Assembly (NCBI GenBank): GCA_026713105.1
Contig: JAPOPC010000056.1
Span: 1 to 64,000, forward strand
Direction of reading: 5' to 3'
DNA length: 64,000 bases
DNA from: Acidimicrobiaceae bacterium
GTDB taxonomy: Bacteria > Actinomycetota > Acidimicrobiia > Acidimicrobiales > Poriferisodalaceae
Part shown: in pieces, positions 53,007-61,900 of the stretch
How the letters are laid out: every line of letters begins with the position of its first letter
Numbering within the stretch: position 1 is the first letter of the stretch
Translations under genes and position numbers: made by a program
The notes under the pieces: generated by a model
The model's database searches: none
Told to the model about the DNA's origin: nothing
What the model saw: the letters and a program-made list of their open reading frames with translations, nothing else

Positions 53007-53944
53007 TGTCTGTTCTGACCACCCCCGCCGGCATCGCCGCCGACGCCGCCGATGTGCTGCGCCGCCGCCCAGGCGCCGACATCGCCGGAGCCGTCTTCAG
53101 GTGGCTGCTGATCGGCGCCACGGTGTTCGCGACGGGGTTCCTGGGCGTTCTGCTCGCCGTCATGATCGTGGACGGCTGGGATGTGCTCTCGGGCAACCTC
53201 TGGTACTTCCTGACGAACGGCTTCTCCCAGCGCTCCGCAGCCGAGTCCGGCGTCTCGCAGGGCATCATCGGCAGCTTGCAGGTGGCGCTGGTCACGGGCG
53301 TGTTCGCCGTGCCGATCGGCGTCGCCACCGCCATCTACCTCGTCGAGTACGCCCAGGACTCCCGCTTCGCCCGCATTGTCGAGCTGAACATCCGCAACCT
53401 GGCCGGCGTGCCGTCGATCGTCTACGGCCTGCTGGGCCTGGCGGTGTTTGTGCAGACGATCGACCGATTCACCAAGGGTGCGTCGGTCATCGCAGGCGGC
53501 ATGACGCTGGCGGCACTGGTGCTGCCGATCATCGTCATCACCTCGGTCGAAGCGCTCAAGGCTGTGCCCGATTCACTGCGCGAAGCCGCCTACGGTGTGG
53601 GGGCCACCAAGTGGGAGGTGCTCTCACGCCAGGTCCTGCCGGCTGCGCTGTCCACGATCCTCACCGGAACTGTGCTGGCACTGGCGCGCGCCCTCGGCGA
53701 GGCGGCGCCGCTGATCTTGGTGGGCGCCGCCACAGGCTTCCTGAGCTTCGGCGACGCCAACATGTTCGAAACCTTCACCGGCCCCTACACGGCCCTTCCG
53801 GTGCAGATCTTCAATTTCGCCCGCTTGCCCGGCGCAGACTGGGGAGTGAATGCTGCCGCGGCCAGTGTCGTCATCCTGGTGCTGGTGCTGGCCGTGAACG
53901 GATTGGCTATCTACCTGCGCAATCGCTTCGAGAAGCAGTGGTGA
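53006..53944 (+). CDS. pstA: Phosphate ABC transporter permease PstA
   Basis: The 312-residue partner of PstC has six membrane helices, the segment NLAGVPSIVYGLLGLAVFV and the EAA loop AVPDSLREAAYGVGATKWEV. Its start overlaps the pstC stop, giving coupled translation of a 1:1 heterodimer. It is followed by a short GACCCCGCTCCCCA tandem repeat (53945-53990) and pstB. Confidence 0.95.
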   Translation: MSVLTTPAGIAADAADVLRRRPGADIAGAVFRWLLIGATVFATGFLGVLLAVMIVDGWDVLSGNLWYFLTNGFSQRSAAESGVSQGIIGSLQVALVTGVFAVPIGVATAIYLVEYAQDSRFARIVELNIRNLAGVPSIVYGLLGLAVFVQTIDRFTKGASVIAGGMTLAALVLPIIVITSVEALKAVPDSLREAAYGVGATKWEVLSRQVLPAALSTILTGTVLALARALGEAAPLILVGAATGFLSFGDANMFETFTGPYTALPVQIFNFARLPGADWGVNAAAASVVILVLVLAVNGLAIYLRNRFEKQW

Positions 53945-53990
53945 CCCCGCCCCCCTGACCCCGCTCCCCAGACCCCGCTCCCCAGACGCG
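53945..53990. repeat. Short CCCCGCTCCCCAGA tandem repeat
   Basis: Two to three imperfect copies of a 16-base C-rich unit lie between pstA and pstB. No other function is visible. Confidence 0.45.
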
Positions 53991-54046
53991 GTACCCCCTG
54001 ACGCAGAATGATGAACGGTTGACACGTGACACTTGAGAAGGCCCTG

Positions 54047-54952
54047 ATGAGCCAAGAGCCAGAAGCTTCAGCGTCTGATGTGACGGTGCCAGACGCTTTG
54101 GCGCCGAAGGATCAATCTCGTGCGCGCATCGACGTGAGTGCTGTGGCGGCGATGGCTCCCCAGCGCGTCGAGACCAGCACCGTGTTCGAGTGCGCCGACG
54201 TCGACGTGTACTACACCGATTTCCGGGCGCTGCGCGACGTCACGCTGGACGTGAACTCCCATGAGGTGACTGCGCTGATCGGTCCGTCGGGCTGCGGCAA
54301 GACAACGTTCTTGCGCTGCTTCAACCGGATGAACGATCTCATCGAGGGCGCCCGGGTGGAGGGCACCATCAACTACCACGGGGTCGACCTGTACCAGGAC
54401 GAGGTCGACCCCGTCGAGGTGCGGCGGCGGGTCGGCATGGTGTTCCAGAAGCCGAACCCGTTCCCCAAGTCGATTTACGACAACGTCGCGTACGGGCCGC
54501 GGCTGGCGGGCGTGAAGCGGTCCGAGATCGACGACGTGGTCGAGGGCTCGCTGACCCGGGCTGCCCTGTGGGACGAGGTCAAGGACCGCCTGAAGATGTC
54601 GGCGTACGGCCTGTCGGGCGGCCAGCAGCAGCGTCTGTGCATTGCCCGTGCCATTGCGGTGCAGCCCGACGTGGTGCTGATGGATGAGCCCTGTTCGGCG
54701 CTCGACCCGATCGCCACCGGCCGCATCGAGGAGCTCATCGCCGAGCTGAAGACCGACTACACGATCATCATCGTGACCCACAACATGCAGCAGGCTGCTC
54801 GCATCAGCGACATGACGGCGTTCTTCTCGGTGCAGGCCAACGAGATGGGTCAGCGCACCGGCGAGCTGGTCGAGTATGCGCCGACCAGTTTGATCTTCAC
54901 CAACCCGGACGATCCCCGCACGGAGGCCTACATCACCGGGCGGGTCGGCTGA
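54047..54952 (+). CDS. pstB: Phosphate ABC transporter ATPase PstB
   Basis: The 301-residue ATPase has an unusual ~45-residue N-terminal extension before the PstB core. Core motifs: Walker [41 protein letters not shown], signature LSGGQQQRL, Walker [14 protein letters not shown], and [15 protein letters not shown] at 54047 follows GAGAAGG by five bases; a GTG at 54026 is less likely. Confidence 0.95.
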   Translation: MSQEPEASASDVTVPDALAPKDQSRARIDVSAVAAMAPQRVETSTVFECADVDVYYTDFRALRDVTLDVNSHEVTALIGPSGCGKTTFLRCFNRMNDLIEGARVEGTINYHGVDLYQDEVDPVEVRRRVGMVFQKPNPFPKSIYDNVAYGPRLAGVKRSEIDDVVEGSLTRAALWDEVKDRLKMSAYGLSGGQQQRLCIARAIAVQPDVVLMDEPCSALDPIATGRIEELIAELKTDYTIIIVTHNMQQAARISDMTAFFSVQANEMGQRTGELVEYAPTSLIFTNPDDPRTEAYITGRVG

Positions 54953-54971
54953 CTTACGGCACACTGCACAT

Positions 54972-55679
54972 ATGACCGAAGAGGTACGAACCGAGTTCCA
55001 TCAGTTGATGGAAGAGGTTCGGGCCGACCTCGTGCAGATGGGCGGCATGGTGGCCGAAGGGGTCTCGGCGGTGACCGCGGCGCTGCTCGCCGGCGACATT
55101 GCCAGCGCCGATCAGATCATCACCGCTGACGACGAGCTCGACCTGCTCAGCCTCGAAGCCGAGGAGAAGTGCGTGCAGCTCTTGGCGCTGCAGCAGCCGG
55201 TGGCGGTCGATTTGCGCGCCATCCTGACCGACCTGCGGATGATCTCTGAGATCGAGCGCAGCGGCGACCTGGTCACCAACATCGCGAAGGCCGTCGTGCG
55301 CCTGCTCGGCGCTGAGCTGGTGCCCCGGGTACGTGGCCTGCTTGACCGCATGCGTGAGCAGGCGGTGCGGCTCACGGCCATGGCCATGGACGCGTACGCC
55401 GATCGTGATGCGGGGCTGGCGGCGGTGCTCGACGAGATCGACGACGTGCTCGACGACCTGCACGGGCAGTACCTCGACGCGGTGTTCGCTTCGCAGAACG
55501 CGGGGCATATCGACACCCAACAGGCCGTGCAGCTAGCTGTGGTGGGCCGGTTCTACGAGCGCATCGGTGATCACGCGGTGAACATTGCGCAGCGGGTCGA
55601 GTTCCTGGTGACGGGGCAGCTGCCCGAGCACATAGGGGCCAACCGGGCTCGTGCCCGGCGGGAGCAGGACGAGATGTGA
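54972..55679 (+). CDS. phoU: Phosphate signalling protein PhoU
   Basis: The 235-residue all-helical protein has two PhoU repeats with E/D-x-x-x-D metal sites, for example RTEFHQLMEEVRADLVQMG and ERSGDLVTNIAKAV, then FYERIGDHAVNIAQRVEFL. PhoU connects PstB transport state to PhoR kinase activity. It is 19 bases after pstB, and its stop overlaps the phoR GTG (GTGA). Confidence 0.95.
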   Translation: MTEEVRTEFHQLMEEVRADLVQMGGMVAEGVSAVTAALLAGDIASADQIITADDELDLLSLEAEEKCVQLLALQQPVAVDLRAILTDLRMISEIERSGDLVTNIAKAVVRLLGAELVPRVRGLLDRMREQAVRLTAMAMDAYADRDAGLAAVLDEIDDVLDDLHGQYLDAVFASQNAGHIDTQQAVQLAVVGRFYERIGDHAVNIAQRVEFLVTGQLPEHIGANRARARREQDEM

Positions 55680-57001
55680 TTGCGGCGCTGGTGGCGGTGG
55701 CGACCGCACTGGCAGTTGCGCTGGTTGCCGTGTTGGTTTTGGTGCGGGCGCGGACGTCGGCTGCGGAGCGGCTGGGCCGTGTGGTGCACCGTTTCGCCGG
55801 CGAGTCTGACGAGCCGCGCCCCGGTGAGGCGCGCCTCGATCACAACAGCCTGGACGAGTGGATCAGCTACTTGGAGTCGATTGCCACGACGGTCGCCATG
55901 ACGGTCAATCTGGCAGAGCGGGACCGGGCCCGCTGGCAGCTCGCGATGAACGAGCTGGCGGTGGGTGTGGTGCTGGTGGACGAGGACGGCACCGCGTGTG
56001 CCAGCAATGCGCTGGCGGACGAAATGATGTCGGCTCGGGACGCGATGGCGCTGGTGGGTGCGGGGGTGACCCAGCTGCTCGAGTCGGCCCGGGAGGGGCA
56101 GGCTCGCTCCCGCACGGTGAAGCTGACTGGGCCGCCGCCTCGGGTGATCGAGATCGGCGCGCATCCGGTGGCGAGCGACAGCCATGCGCTGGGCGCTGTA
56201 GCCGTGATGGCCGACCGGACTGAGGGCGTGCGGGTGGATGATGTGCGCCGCGACTTCGTGGCCAACCTGAGCCATGAGCTGCGGACGCCGGTGGGTGCCA
56301 TTGCGCTGCTGTCCGAGACGTTGGCCGAGGAGGACGATGCGGCGGTGCGCGCCCGGCTGGTCGACCGGATCGGTACTGAGGCCGAGCGGGTGCGCCACAT
56401 CATCGACGACTTGCTGGAGCTGAGCCGGGTGGAGCTCGAGGGTTCGATGCGCCAGGAAGAGGTGGCGGTGGTGCCGCTGCTGGGGGAGGTGGCCCAGCAG
56501 TATTCCGAGCATGCTCGCAAGCATGATGTGTCGCTGGTGCGGCCGGGTCCCGATGACGCGTCGGCCCAGATCGTGTTGCAGGCCGATCGGGGGCAGTTGC
56601 TGCGGGCCGTGGGGAATCTGGTGGACAACGCCATCAAGTACAGCGACCCGGGTTCGCAGGTGCGGCTGACGGTGTCACCGAGTGCCGATGGCGAACAGGC
56701 GCCGGCGTGTGTGGACATCGTGGTCGCCGACGACGGCATCGGCATTCCCGCCGATGAGACCGAGCGGGTCTTCGAGCGCTTCTACCGGGTCGACAAGGCA
56801 CGTGCCCGGGCGACGGGCGGCACCGGGCTGGGCCTGAGCATCGTGAGACACGTGGTGATGAATCACGGTGGCGAGGTGACGCTGCACACTCGCGAGGGCG
56901 TCGGCACCACGTTCACGCTCAGATTTCCAGTTTCTGGCAGCGCAGTTTCTGGCAGCACAGTTTCTGGCAGCGCAGTTTCGACAGACAGGGCGAGCACATG
57001 A
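55676..57001 (+). CDS. phoR: PhoR/SenX3-like sensor histidine kinase
   Basis: The 441-residue kinase has one N-terminal membrane helix (residues 2-23), a PAS-like domain (about 85-185), HisKA with His200 in ANLSHELRTPVGA, and HATPase with NAIKYSDPGS, DDGIGIP and GTGLGLSI. The C-terminus ends in three near-copies of SGSAV encoded by 15-bp tandem repeats. With a single helix and a PAS domain it matches SenX3/PhoR, which sense phosphate through PhoU and Pst. Overlaps both neighbours. Confidence 0.93.
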   Translation: MIAALVAVATALAVALVAVLVLVRARTSAAERLGRVVHRFAGESDEPRPGEARLDHNSLDEWISYLESIATTVAMTVNLAERDRARWQLAMNELAVGVVLVDEDGTACASNALADEMMSARDAMALVGAGVTQLLESAREGQARSRTVKLTGPPPRVIEIGAHPVASDSHALGAVAVMADRTEGVRVDDVRRDFVANLSHELRTPVGAIALLSETLAEEDDAAVRARLVDRIGTEAERVRHIIDDLLELSRVELEGSMRQEEVAVVPLLGEVAQQYSEHARKHDVSLVRPGPDDASAQIVLQADRGQLLRAVGNLVDNAIKYSDPGSQVRLTVSPSADGEQAPACVDIVVADDGIGIPADETERVFERFYRVDKARARATGGTGLGLSIVRHVVMNHGGEVTLHTREGVGTTFTLRFPVSGSAVSGSTVSGSAVSTDRAST

Positions 57002-57702
57002 CATCGGTACTGGTAGTCGACGACGAGCCGTCCTTCACCGAAGCCCTGTCGGTGGGCTTGCGGCGCAGGGGTTTCGAGGTGCGCACGGCTGCTGACGGTC
57101 GTGCGGCGCTGCAGGCCATCGATGAGGCCGAGCCCGACCTCGTGCTGCTCGACGTGATGCTGCCGGGCATGTCGGGTTTGGATGTGTGCCGGGAGATCCG
57201 GAAGAACTCCAAGGTGCCGCTGATCATGCTGACGGCCTTGGGCGAGGAGACCGACGCTGTGGTGGGCCTCGAGATCGGTGCCGACGACTACGTCGCGAAG
57301 CCGTATCGACTGCACGAGCTCGTGGCGCGCATCCGGGCGGTGCTGCGGCGTGCCGCCGATCAGCCGACCGAGCCGCCTACCGATCCGTGTCTGCGTGAGG
57401 GCGAGGTGGAGCTCGACATCGACTCACATGAGCTGCGGGTGCGGGGCGAGCTGGTGACCTTGGCGCTGAAGGAGTTCGAGCTGCTGGCCTACCTGCTGGC
57501 ACATGCCGGGCGGGTCGTGACCCGCGACAGCCTCATGCAGAACGTGTGGGGCTACAACTACGTGGGCGACACCAAGACGATCGATGTGCATGTGAAGCGG
57601 CTGCGGGCCAAGATCGAGGACGATCCGTCGAACCCGCAGCGCATCACGACGATTCGCGGCTTGGGGTATCGCTACGAGAGGGCTTCGGAGCAGTCGGGTT
57701 GA
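56998..57702 (+). CDS. phoP: PhoP/RegX3-like response regulator
   Basis: The 234-residue OmpR-class regulator has phospho-acceptor D52 (LLDVMLPGMSG), T79, K101 (VAKPYRLHE) and a winged-helix output domain (LALKEFELLAYLLAHAGRVV, NVWGYNYVGDTKTIDVHVKR). It most resembles RegX3/PhoP. ATG overlaps phoR as ATGA. The likely target is the 11-bp repeat box before pstS. Confidence 0.94.
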   Translation: MTSVLVVDDEPSFTEALSVGLRRRGFEVRTAADGRAALQAIDEAEPDLVLLDVMLPGMSGLDVCREIRKNSKVPLIMLTALGEETDAVVGLEIGADDYVAKPYRLHELVARIRAVLRRAADQPTEPPTDPCLREGEVELDIDSHELRVRGELVTLALKEFELLAYLLAHAGRVVTRDSLMQNVWGYNYVGDTKTIDVHVKRLRAKIEDDPSNPQRITTIRGLGYRYERASEQSG

Positions 57703-57801
57703 CGCTGTCGGGCTGAGGCAGCTGACGCTGCCATACCGGGCCGTGTAGCACCGAAGGCCCACAATGGTGGCCGTGATCGCGCGGGTACGGCAGGTCGGCT
57801 G

Positions 57802-59304
57802 ATGCAGCCGTTCACGTGGCTTGCCCGTACGCATCTGCTGTCTGCGGCTGGTGATGCGCTGATTGCGATTGCGCTGGCGGGGTCGCTGTTTTTCAACCTG
57901 GATCCGGCGGCGGCGCGGCCCAGGGTGGCGCTGTACCTGGTGGTGACGATGGCGCCGTTCGCCGTGGTCGGGCCGCTGATCGGGCCGCTGGTGGATCGCA
58001 GCCGTGGCGGGCGGCGGGGGATGATCATCGGTGCCGGCATTGCCCGGGCGGTCTTGGCGCTGCTGATGGTGCGCCATCTGGATTCGCTGTTGCTGTTCCC
58101 CGAGGCGTTCGGTGCGCTGGTGGCGGGCAAGACGTATCACGTGGCCAAGAGCGCGGTGGTGCCGGGGCTGGTGCGCGAGGAGCGCGATCTGGTCGAGGCG
58201 AATTCGAAGCTGATGCTGCTGAGCGGGCTCGGGGGTGCGCTGGCTGTGGGGCCGGGAGTGCTGTTGAGCTTGGCGTCGTCGCGCTGGGTGCTGGTGCTGG
58301 CGTCGGTGGTGTTCGTGCTGATGACGTTCCCTGCCGCGCGGCTGCCGCGCACGGCGGTGCGACCGCCGCCTGGCCTCGCTGCGGAGACGTGGGGCGATGA
58401 GCTGAACCAGCCCGGCCAGCCCCCCCAGCCCGGCCAGCCCTCCCAGTTCGGCCAGCCCTCCCAGCCCGGCCAGCCCTCCCAGTTCGGCCAGCCTCCCCAG
58501 TCCGGCCAGCCCTCCCAGTTCGGCCAGCCCCCGCAGTCCGGCCAGCCCTCCCAGTTCGGCCAGCCTCCCCAGTCCGGCCCGCCCTCGCAGCCGGGCCTGC
58601 GCTACGGGCCCCCGCAGTCTCGATCGCCCGATCAGCCTGCGCATGTGTCGAGGCGGCGGGGCGCGATGCTGCTGGCGGGTTCGGCCATGGGCGTCGTGCG
58701 GGCCATGACCGGTTTCACGCTGTTCCTGATCGCGTTCTGGCTGCGGACCGACGATGCGGCCCCGTTGTGGTTCGGCTTCATGTTCACCGCCAGCGCCGTG
58801 GGCCAGCTCATCGGCGCGGTGTCGGCGCCCGTGCTGCGCCGTCGCATCCGCGAGGAGATGCTGCTGGCCAGCACGCTGCTGGCGGCGGCCGCGATGTCGT
58901 TCTATGTGGTGACGTCGCCCGACCGCGTCTCGGTGCTGTTCCTGGCCGTGGTGATCGGCTTGATGTCCGCCCTGGGCAAGCTGTGCTTCGACGCGATCGT
59001 GCAGCGCGATGAGGTGCCGGCGGAGCGGGGGCGGACGTTCGCCCGCTTCGAGACCCGCTTCCAGCTGATGTGGGTGATCGGGGCGCTCGTGCCGGTGGCT
59101 GCGCCGAGCGGCATCCTGCCGCTGCGGGCCGGGGTGATGCTGCTGGGCATTGCCGCCACGGTCGCGGTGCTGCTGTACGCGGGCGGCATGTGGGCACTGG
59201 CCCGTGGCCGCCGACCCCCCTCAGAGATCATCGTCACCCGTGTCCGCACCCGCATCGTGCAGACCCGGGTGCGGTCGCGGGACCGCCGCAACCGCGAGCT
59301 CTAG
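57802..59304 (+). CDS. MFS transporter with repeat-rich central loop
   Basis: The 500-residue, ~12-helix major facilitator protein contains PFAVVGPLIGPLVDRSRGGR (motif A-like) near residue 50. The long cytoplasmic loop between the two halves holds ~55 residues of Gly/Gln/Pro/Ser repeats (units like GQPSQFGQPPQS) encoded by ~36-bp DNA repeats at 58413-58590. The transported compound is unknown. Its stop overlaps that of the convergent DUF2342-like gene by four bases. Confidence 0.85.
   Translation: MQPFTWLARTHLLSAAGDALIAIALAGSLFFNLDPAAARPRVALYLVVTMAPFAVVGPLIGPLVDRSRGGRRGMIIGAGIARAVLALLMVRHLDSLLLFPEAFGALVAGKTYHVAKSAVVPGLVREERDLVEANSKLMLLSGLGGALAVGPGVLLSLASSRWVLVLASVVFVLMTFPAARLPRTAVRPPPGLAAETWGDELNQPGQPPQPGQPSQFGQPSQPGQPSQFGQPPQSGQPSQFGQPPQSGQPSQFGQPPQSGPPSQPGLRYGPPQSRSPDQPAHVSRRRGAMLLAGSAMGVVRAMTGFTLFLIAFWLRTDDAAPLWFGFMFTASAVGQLIGAVSAPVLRRRIREEMLLASTLLAAAAMSFYVVTSPDRVSVLFLAVVIGLMSALGKLCFDAIVQRDEVPAERGRTFARFETRFQLMWVIGALVPVAAPSGILPLRAGVMLLGIAATVAVLLYAGGMWALARGRRPPSEIIVTRVRTRIVQTRVRSRDRRNREL
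58413..58590. repeat. Tandem repeats in MFS gene encoding Gly-Gln-Pro loop
   Basis: Alternating CAGCCCTCCCAGTTCGGC and CAGCCTCCCCAGTCCGGC units occur some four to five times and keep frame. Copy number may vary between strains. Confidence 0.75.
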
Positions 59305-60422
59305 AGCGGCAGGTCCAGCCGGGCCAGCCACAGGCCCGGTGCGGCGAGCTCGTTGGGCGTCGGGAGCGCGCCGGGCTCGAAGAGGCGCGCCAGTCCTTCG
59401 GGGCCGGCTCGCTCGATCACGCCGGCGATGAAGCTGTCTCCCCGCTCGCGTGCCTCGTTGCTGAGCCGCACGCCGAGCAGGCGCTCGGCGTAGACGTTCC
59501 CCTCGGTCAACTGGCGGCGGCGGACGGCTTCGCTGAGCGCGCCGAATCCGCCGATGAGGCGAGGGCCTGCCTGGGCGACCACATGGTCCACATAGGCGGT
59601 GACGACGCTGATGAGGGCTTCGAGATGATCGCTCTTGTCGTCACGGGCCACGCCGAGCAGCAACTCGGGATTGCCGAAGATGCGCTGGAGCTGTTCTTGG
59701 AGCTGCGCTTGGAACTGTTGCGGTTCGCTGCTGTCGAACGAGGTGGCTTCCAGCTCGCCGAAGTCCATGTCATCGCGGCGGCGGAAGCCGTCGACATGTT
59801 CCCGCAGGTACATGTCGAGCTGTGCCCGCACGCCCGGTACTGCCAGCACGGCCCCCAGGGCGTGCTCCCGGATGGCGACCCACAGCATCACGTCGTCGAC
59901 GTCGAGGCTCCATTCGTTGGCGAAGTCGCTGATATTGGCGGTGACGATGAGCGCCTGTCGCATGGGCACGATGAGGTCGGAATTGCCGAATGCCTTGGCG
60001 GCGAGGTGGCCGGCCATCATGCCGGCGGTCATCGCCACGGTCATGGGGCTCATCATGGCGAGCAGGCCGGCGACGGGGTCTTGACTCGGCGCCTCGCCCA
60101 GGCGCTTGGTCAGCCGGTCCATGAGGGGGCGGATGGCTTCGAGGGCGCCGGTCGCCCAGCCGGAGCGGGTGACCGGTGTGATGTGCGGCTCGACCTGCAG
60201 GCCGGTGACATGTCCCACGTGCAGCTCGGCCACCCGGCTGATCTCGCTGAGGCGATGCCGCTCGACCGGGTCGACGTTGTGTTCGGGCTTGCCGTCGGTG
60301 GCGAGCTGGGTGGCGGATTGGCGGGCGCCTTCCCACATGGATTCCGCGTTGCCGCCCAGAATGGATGAGATGTCGCCGAGGAACGGGATGCCCGAGAATG
60401 GATGATCGTCGTCGTCGTCCAC
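59301..60422 (-). CDS. DUF2342-like (putative zinc-dependent metalloprotease/hydrolase) protein
   Basis: The ~373-residue mainly helical protein matches by pattern the actinobacterial DUF2342 group: PVTRSGWATGALEAIRPLMD, GMMAGHLAAKAFGNSDLIVP, DVMLWVAIREHALGAVLAVP, then YVDHVVAQAGPRLIGG. In relatives I recall an R-E-x-x-H near LWVALRE; here the segment is REHAL, so the metal-binding His is shifted or lost. GTG at 60422 begins MDDDDDHPF. Function is unknown in the family, which has also been linked to F420 gene neighbourhoods. Confidence 0.7.
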   Translation of the reverse strand: MDDDDDHPFSGIPFLGDISSILGGNAESMWEGARQSATQLATDGKPEHNVDPVERHRLSEISRVAELHVGHVTGLQVEPHITPVTRSGWATGALEAIRPLMDRLTKRLGEAPSQDPVAGLLAMMSPMTVAMTAGMMAGHLAAKAFGNSDLIVPMRQALIVTANISDFANEWSLDVDDVMLWVAIREHALGAVLAVPGVRAQLDMYLREHVDGFRRRDDMDFGELEATSFDSSEPQQFQAQLQEQLQRIFGNPELLLGVARDDKSDHLEALISVVTAYVDHVVAQAGPRLIGGFGALSEAVRRRQLTEGNVYAERLLGVRLSNEARERGDSFIAGVIERAGPEGLARLFEPGALPTPNELAAPGLWLARLDLPL

Positions 60423-60485
60423 AACGGCATCGTACGGCTGGATGAAACGGCCCGGAACGTCGCTGCGATGGGGCATCGTAGAGAT

Positions 60486-61433
60486 ATGACTCGGGTGGCG
60501 GTGTCGGGAGCGGGTGGCGTGATCGGTGCCCGGGTGCTGCAGTGGCTGGCGCAGTCGTTCGAGGTGGCTGACGCTGTTGGCATGGTTGAAGCTGACGGTC
60601 AGTTCGACGTGGGCGGTGCCGAGGTGCTGGTGCATCTGCGGCTGACGGGGAACAACGCGGATCGGGTGCGGCGGGTGTTGGCCGCGGCGGATGGGGTCAG
60701 GCATCTGACGCTGGTGTCGAGCGCGAGCGTGTACGGGGCGTGGCCGAATCATCCGACGCCGATCTCGGAGGATCTGCCGGTGCGGCCGAACCTGGAGGCG
60801 TCGTGGGCGGTGCATCATGCCGATGCCGAGCGGATGGTGCTGGAGTGGTGTGATCAGGGCGATCGCACGGCGGCGATCCTGCGGCCGGCGCCGGTGGTGT
60901 CGAGCGGCTTGGGCGGGCCGATCGGCGAGGCGATGCTGGCTGCGGCGCCGATCCGCACCGGCAGCGACGATCCGCCGGTGCAGTTCTTGCATCTGGACGA
61001 CTTGGCGTCGGCGGTCGTGCTGGCGACCCAGCGCCGGCTGTCGGGCGTGTTCAACGTGGCCCCCGATGGCTGGCTGTCGCCCGGGGAGCTGCGGGCGTTG
61101 CTGGGGGCCCGGCCCAAGATCCGGCTGCCGATGCCGCTGCCCAAGCGGCTCGACCGTTATGTGGCCCGCCGGGTGGGTCATTCCGCCCCCGAGGGCCTGT
61201 TGCCCTACACCCGCTATAGCTGGGTCGTGGCCAATGACCGGCTGCGGTCTGAGGGCTGGGAACCCCGCTACAGCAGCGCGCAGGCGTTCGTGATCGCGGA
61301 TGTCGGGATGCCCTGGGATGACCTCAATGCGCGCCAGCGCCAGTACGCCACGTTGGTCGGTGCGGGGGCCGCAGTGGCGGTGGGGGGCTGGGCTGCCGCG
61401 GCTTGGCTCCGGCGCTCCTACGCTTTGCGATGA
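60486..61433 (+). CDS. NAD-dependent epimerase/dehydratase family protein
   Basis: The 315-residue extended-SDR protein has the dinucleotide motif VSGAGGVIGARVL near residue 4, VLVHLRLTG, the catalytic segment VSSASVYGAW (the following Y-x-x-x-K is not clear; AERMV replaces it) and FLHLDDLASAVVLA. The C-terminal helix (AAAVAVGGWAAAAWL) looks membrane-anchored. It is a probable sugar-nucleotide- or lipid-modifying enzyme, possibly atypical in its active site. The moaE ATG overlaps its stop. Confidence 0.75.
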   Translation: MTRVAVSGAGGVIGARVLQWLAQSFEVADAVGMVEADGQFDVGGAEVLVHLRLTGNNADRVRRVLAAADGVRHLTLVSSASVYGAWPNHPTPISEDLPVRPNLEASWAVHHADAERMVLEWCDQGDRTAAILRPAPVVSSGLGGPIGEAMLAAAPIRTGSDDPPVQFLHLDDLASAVVLATQRRLSGVFNVAPDGWLSPGELRALLGARPKIRLPMPLPKRLDRYVARRVGHSAPEGLLPYTRYSWVVANDRLRSEGWEPRYSSAQAFVIADVGMPWDDLNARQRQYATLVGAGAAVAVGGWAAAAWLRRSYALR

Positions 61434-61900
61434 TGACGGTGCCGTCCGAGCAGGACACCTGGGTTGAGCTGACGGCTGAGGAGTTGCCGATCGGCGCCGT
61501 CTACGACTGGGCGCTCGACCCCGCCGCGGGGGCGGTGGTGCTGTTCTCGGGCACGGTGCGGGATCACGCTGAGCACCGCACGGGTGTGACACAACTGGTG
61601 TATGAGGCTTATGAGTCTGAAGTGGCGCCGCGGCTTGCCGACATCGCCGCCGAGATGCGACGGCGGTGGCCGAGCGTGCGCAAAGCAGCGCTGCTGCACC
61701 GGGTGGGCACGTTGAGTCTGACGGAGAGTTCGGTCGTGGTGGCTGCTTCGTCGCCCCACCGTGATGTGGCATTCGAAGCTGCCCGCTTCGGCATCGATAC
61801 GTTGAAGGCCACGGTGCCGATCTGGAAGCAAGAGCATCATGACGCCGGGACCGACTGGGGATTGCAGTCCCAGCCGATCGCACAGGTGCCCGGGTCATGA
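61430..61900 (+). CDS. moaE: Molybdopterin synthase catalytic subunit MoaE
   Basis: The 156-residue protein transfers sulfur from MoaD thiocarboxylate to precursor Z, making molybdopterin. Motifs: VVLFSGTVRDHAEHRTGV near residue 36, VYEAYESEVAPRL, LLHRVGTLSL, and the catalytic-lysine segment KATVPIWKQEHH. ATG at 61430 overlaps the epimerase stop. It shows the organism makes Mo cofactor, as the Fe-S/Mo fusion at 34633 would need. Confidence 0.93.
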   Translation: MMTVPSEQDTWVELTAEELPIGAVYDWALDPAAGAVVLFSGTVRDHAEHRTGVTQLVYEAYESEVAPRLADIAAEMRRRWPSVRKAALLHRVGTLSLTESSVVVAASSPHRDVAFEAARFGIDTLKATVPIWKQEHHDAGTDWGLQSQPIAQVPGS

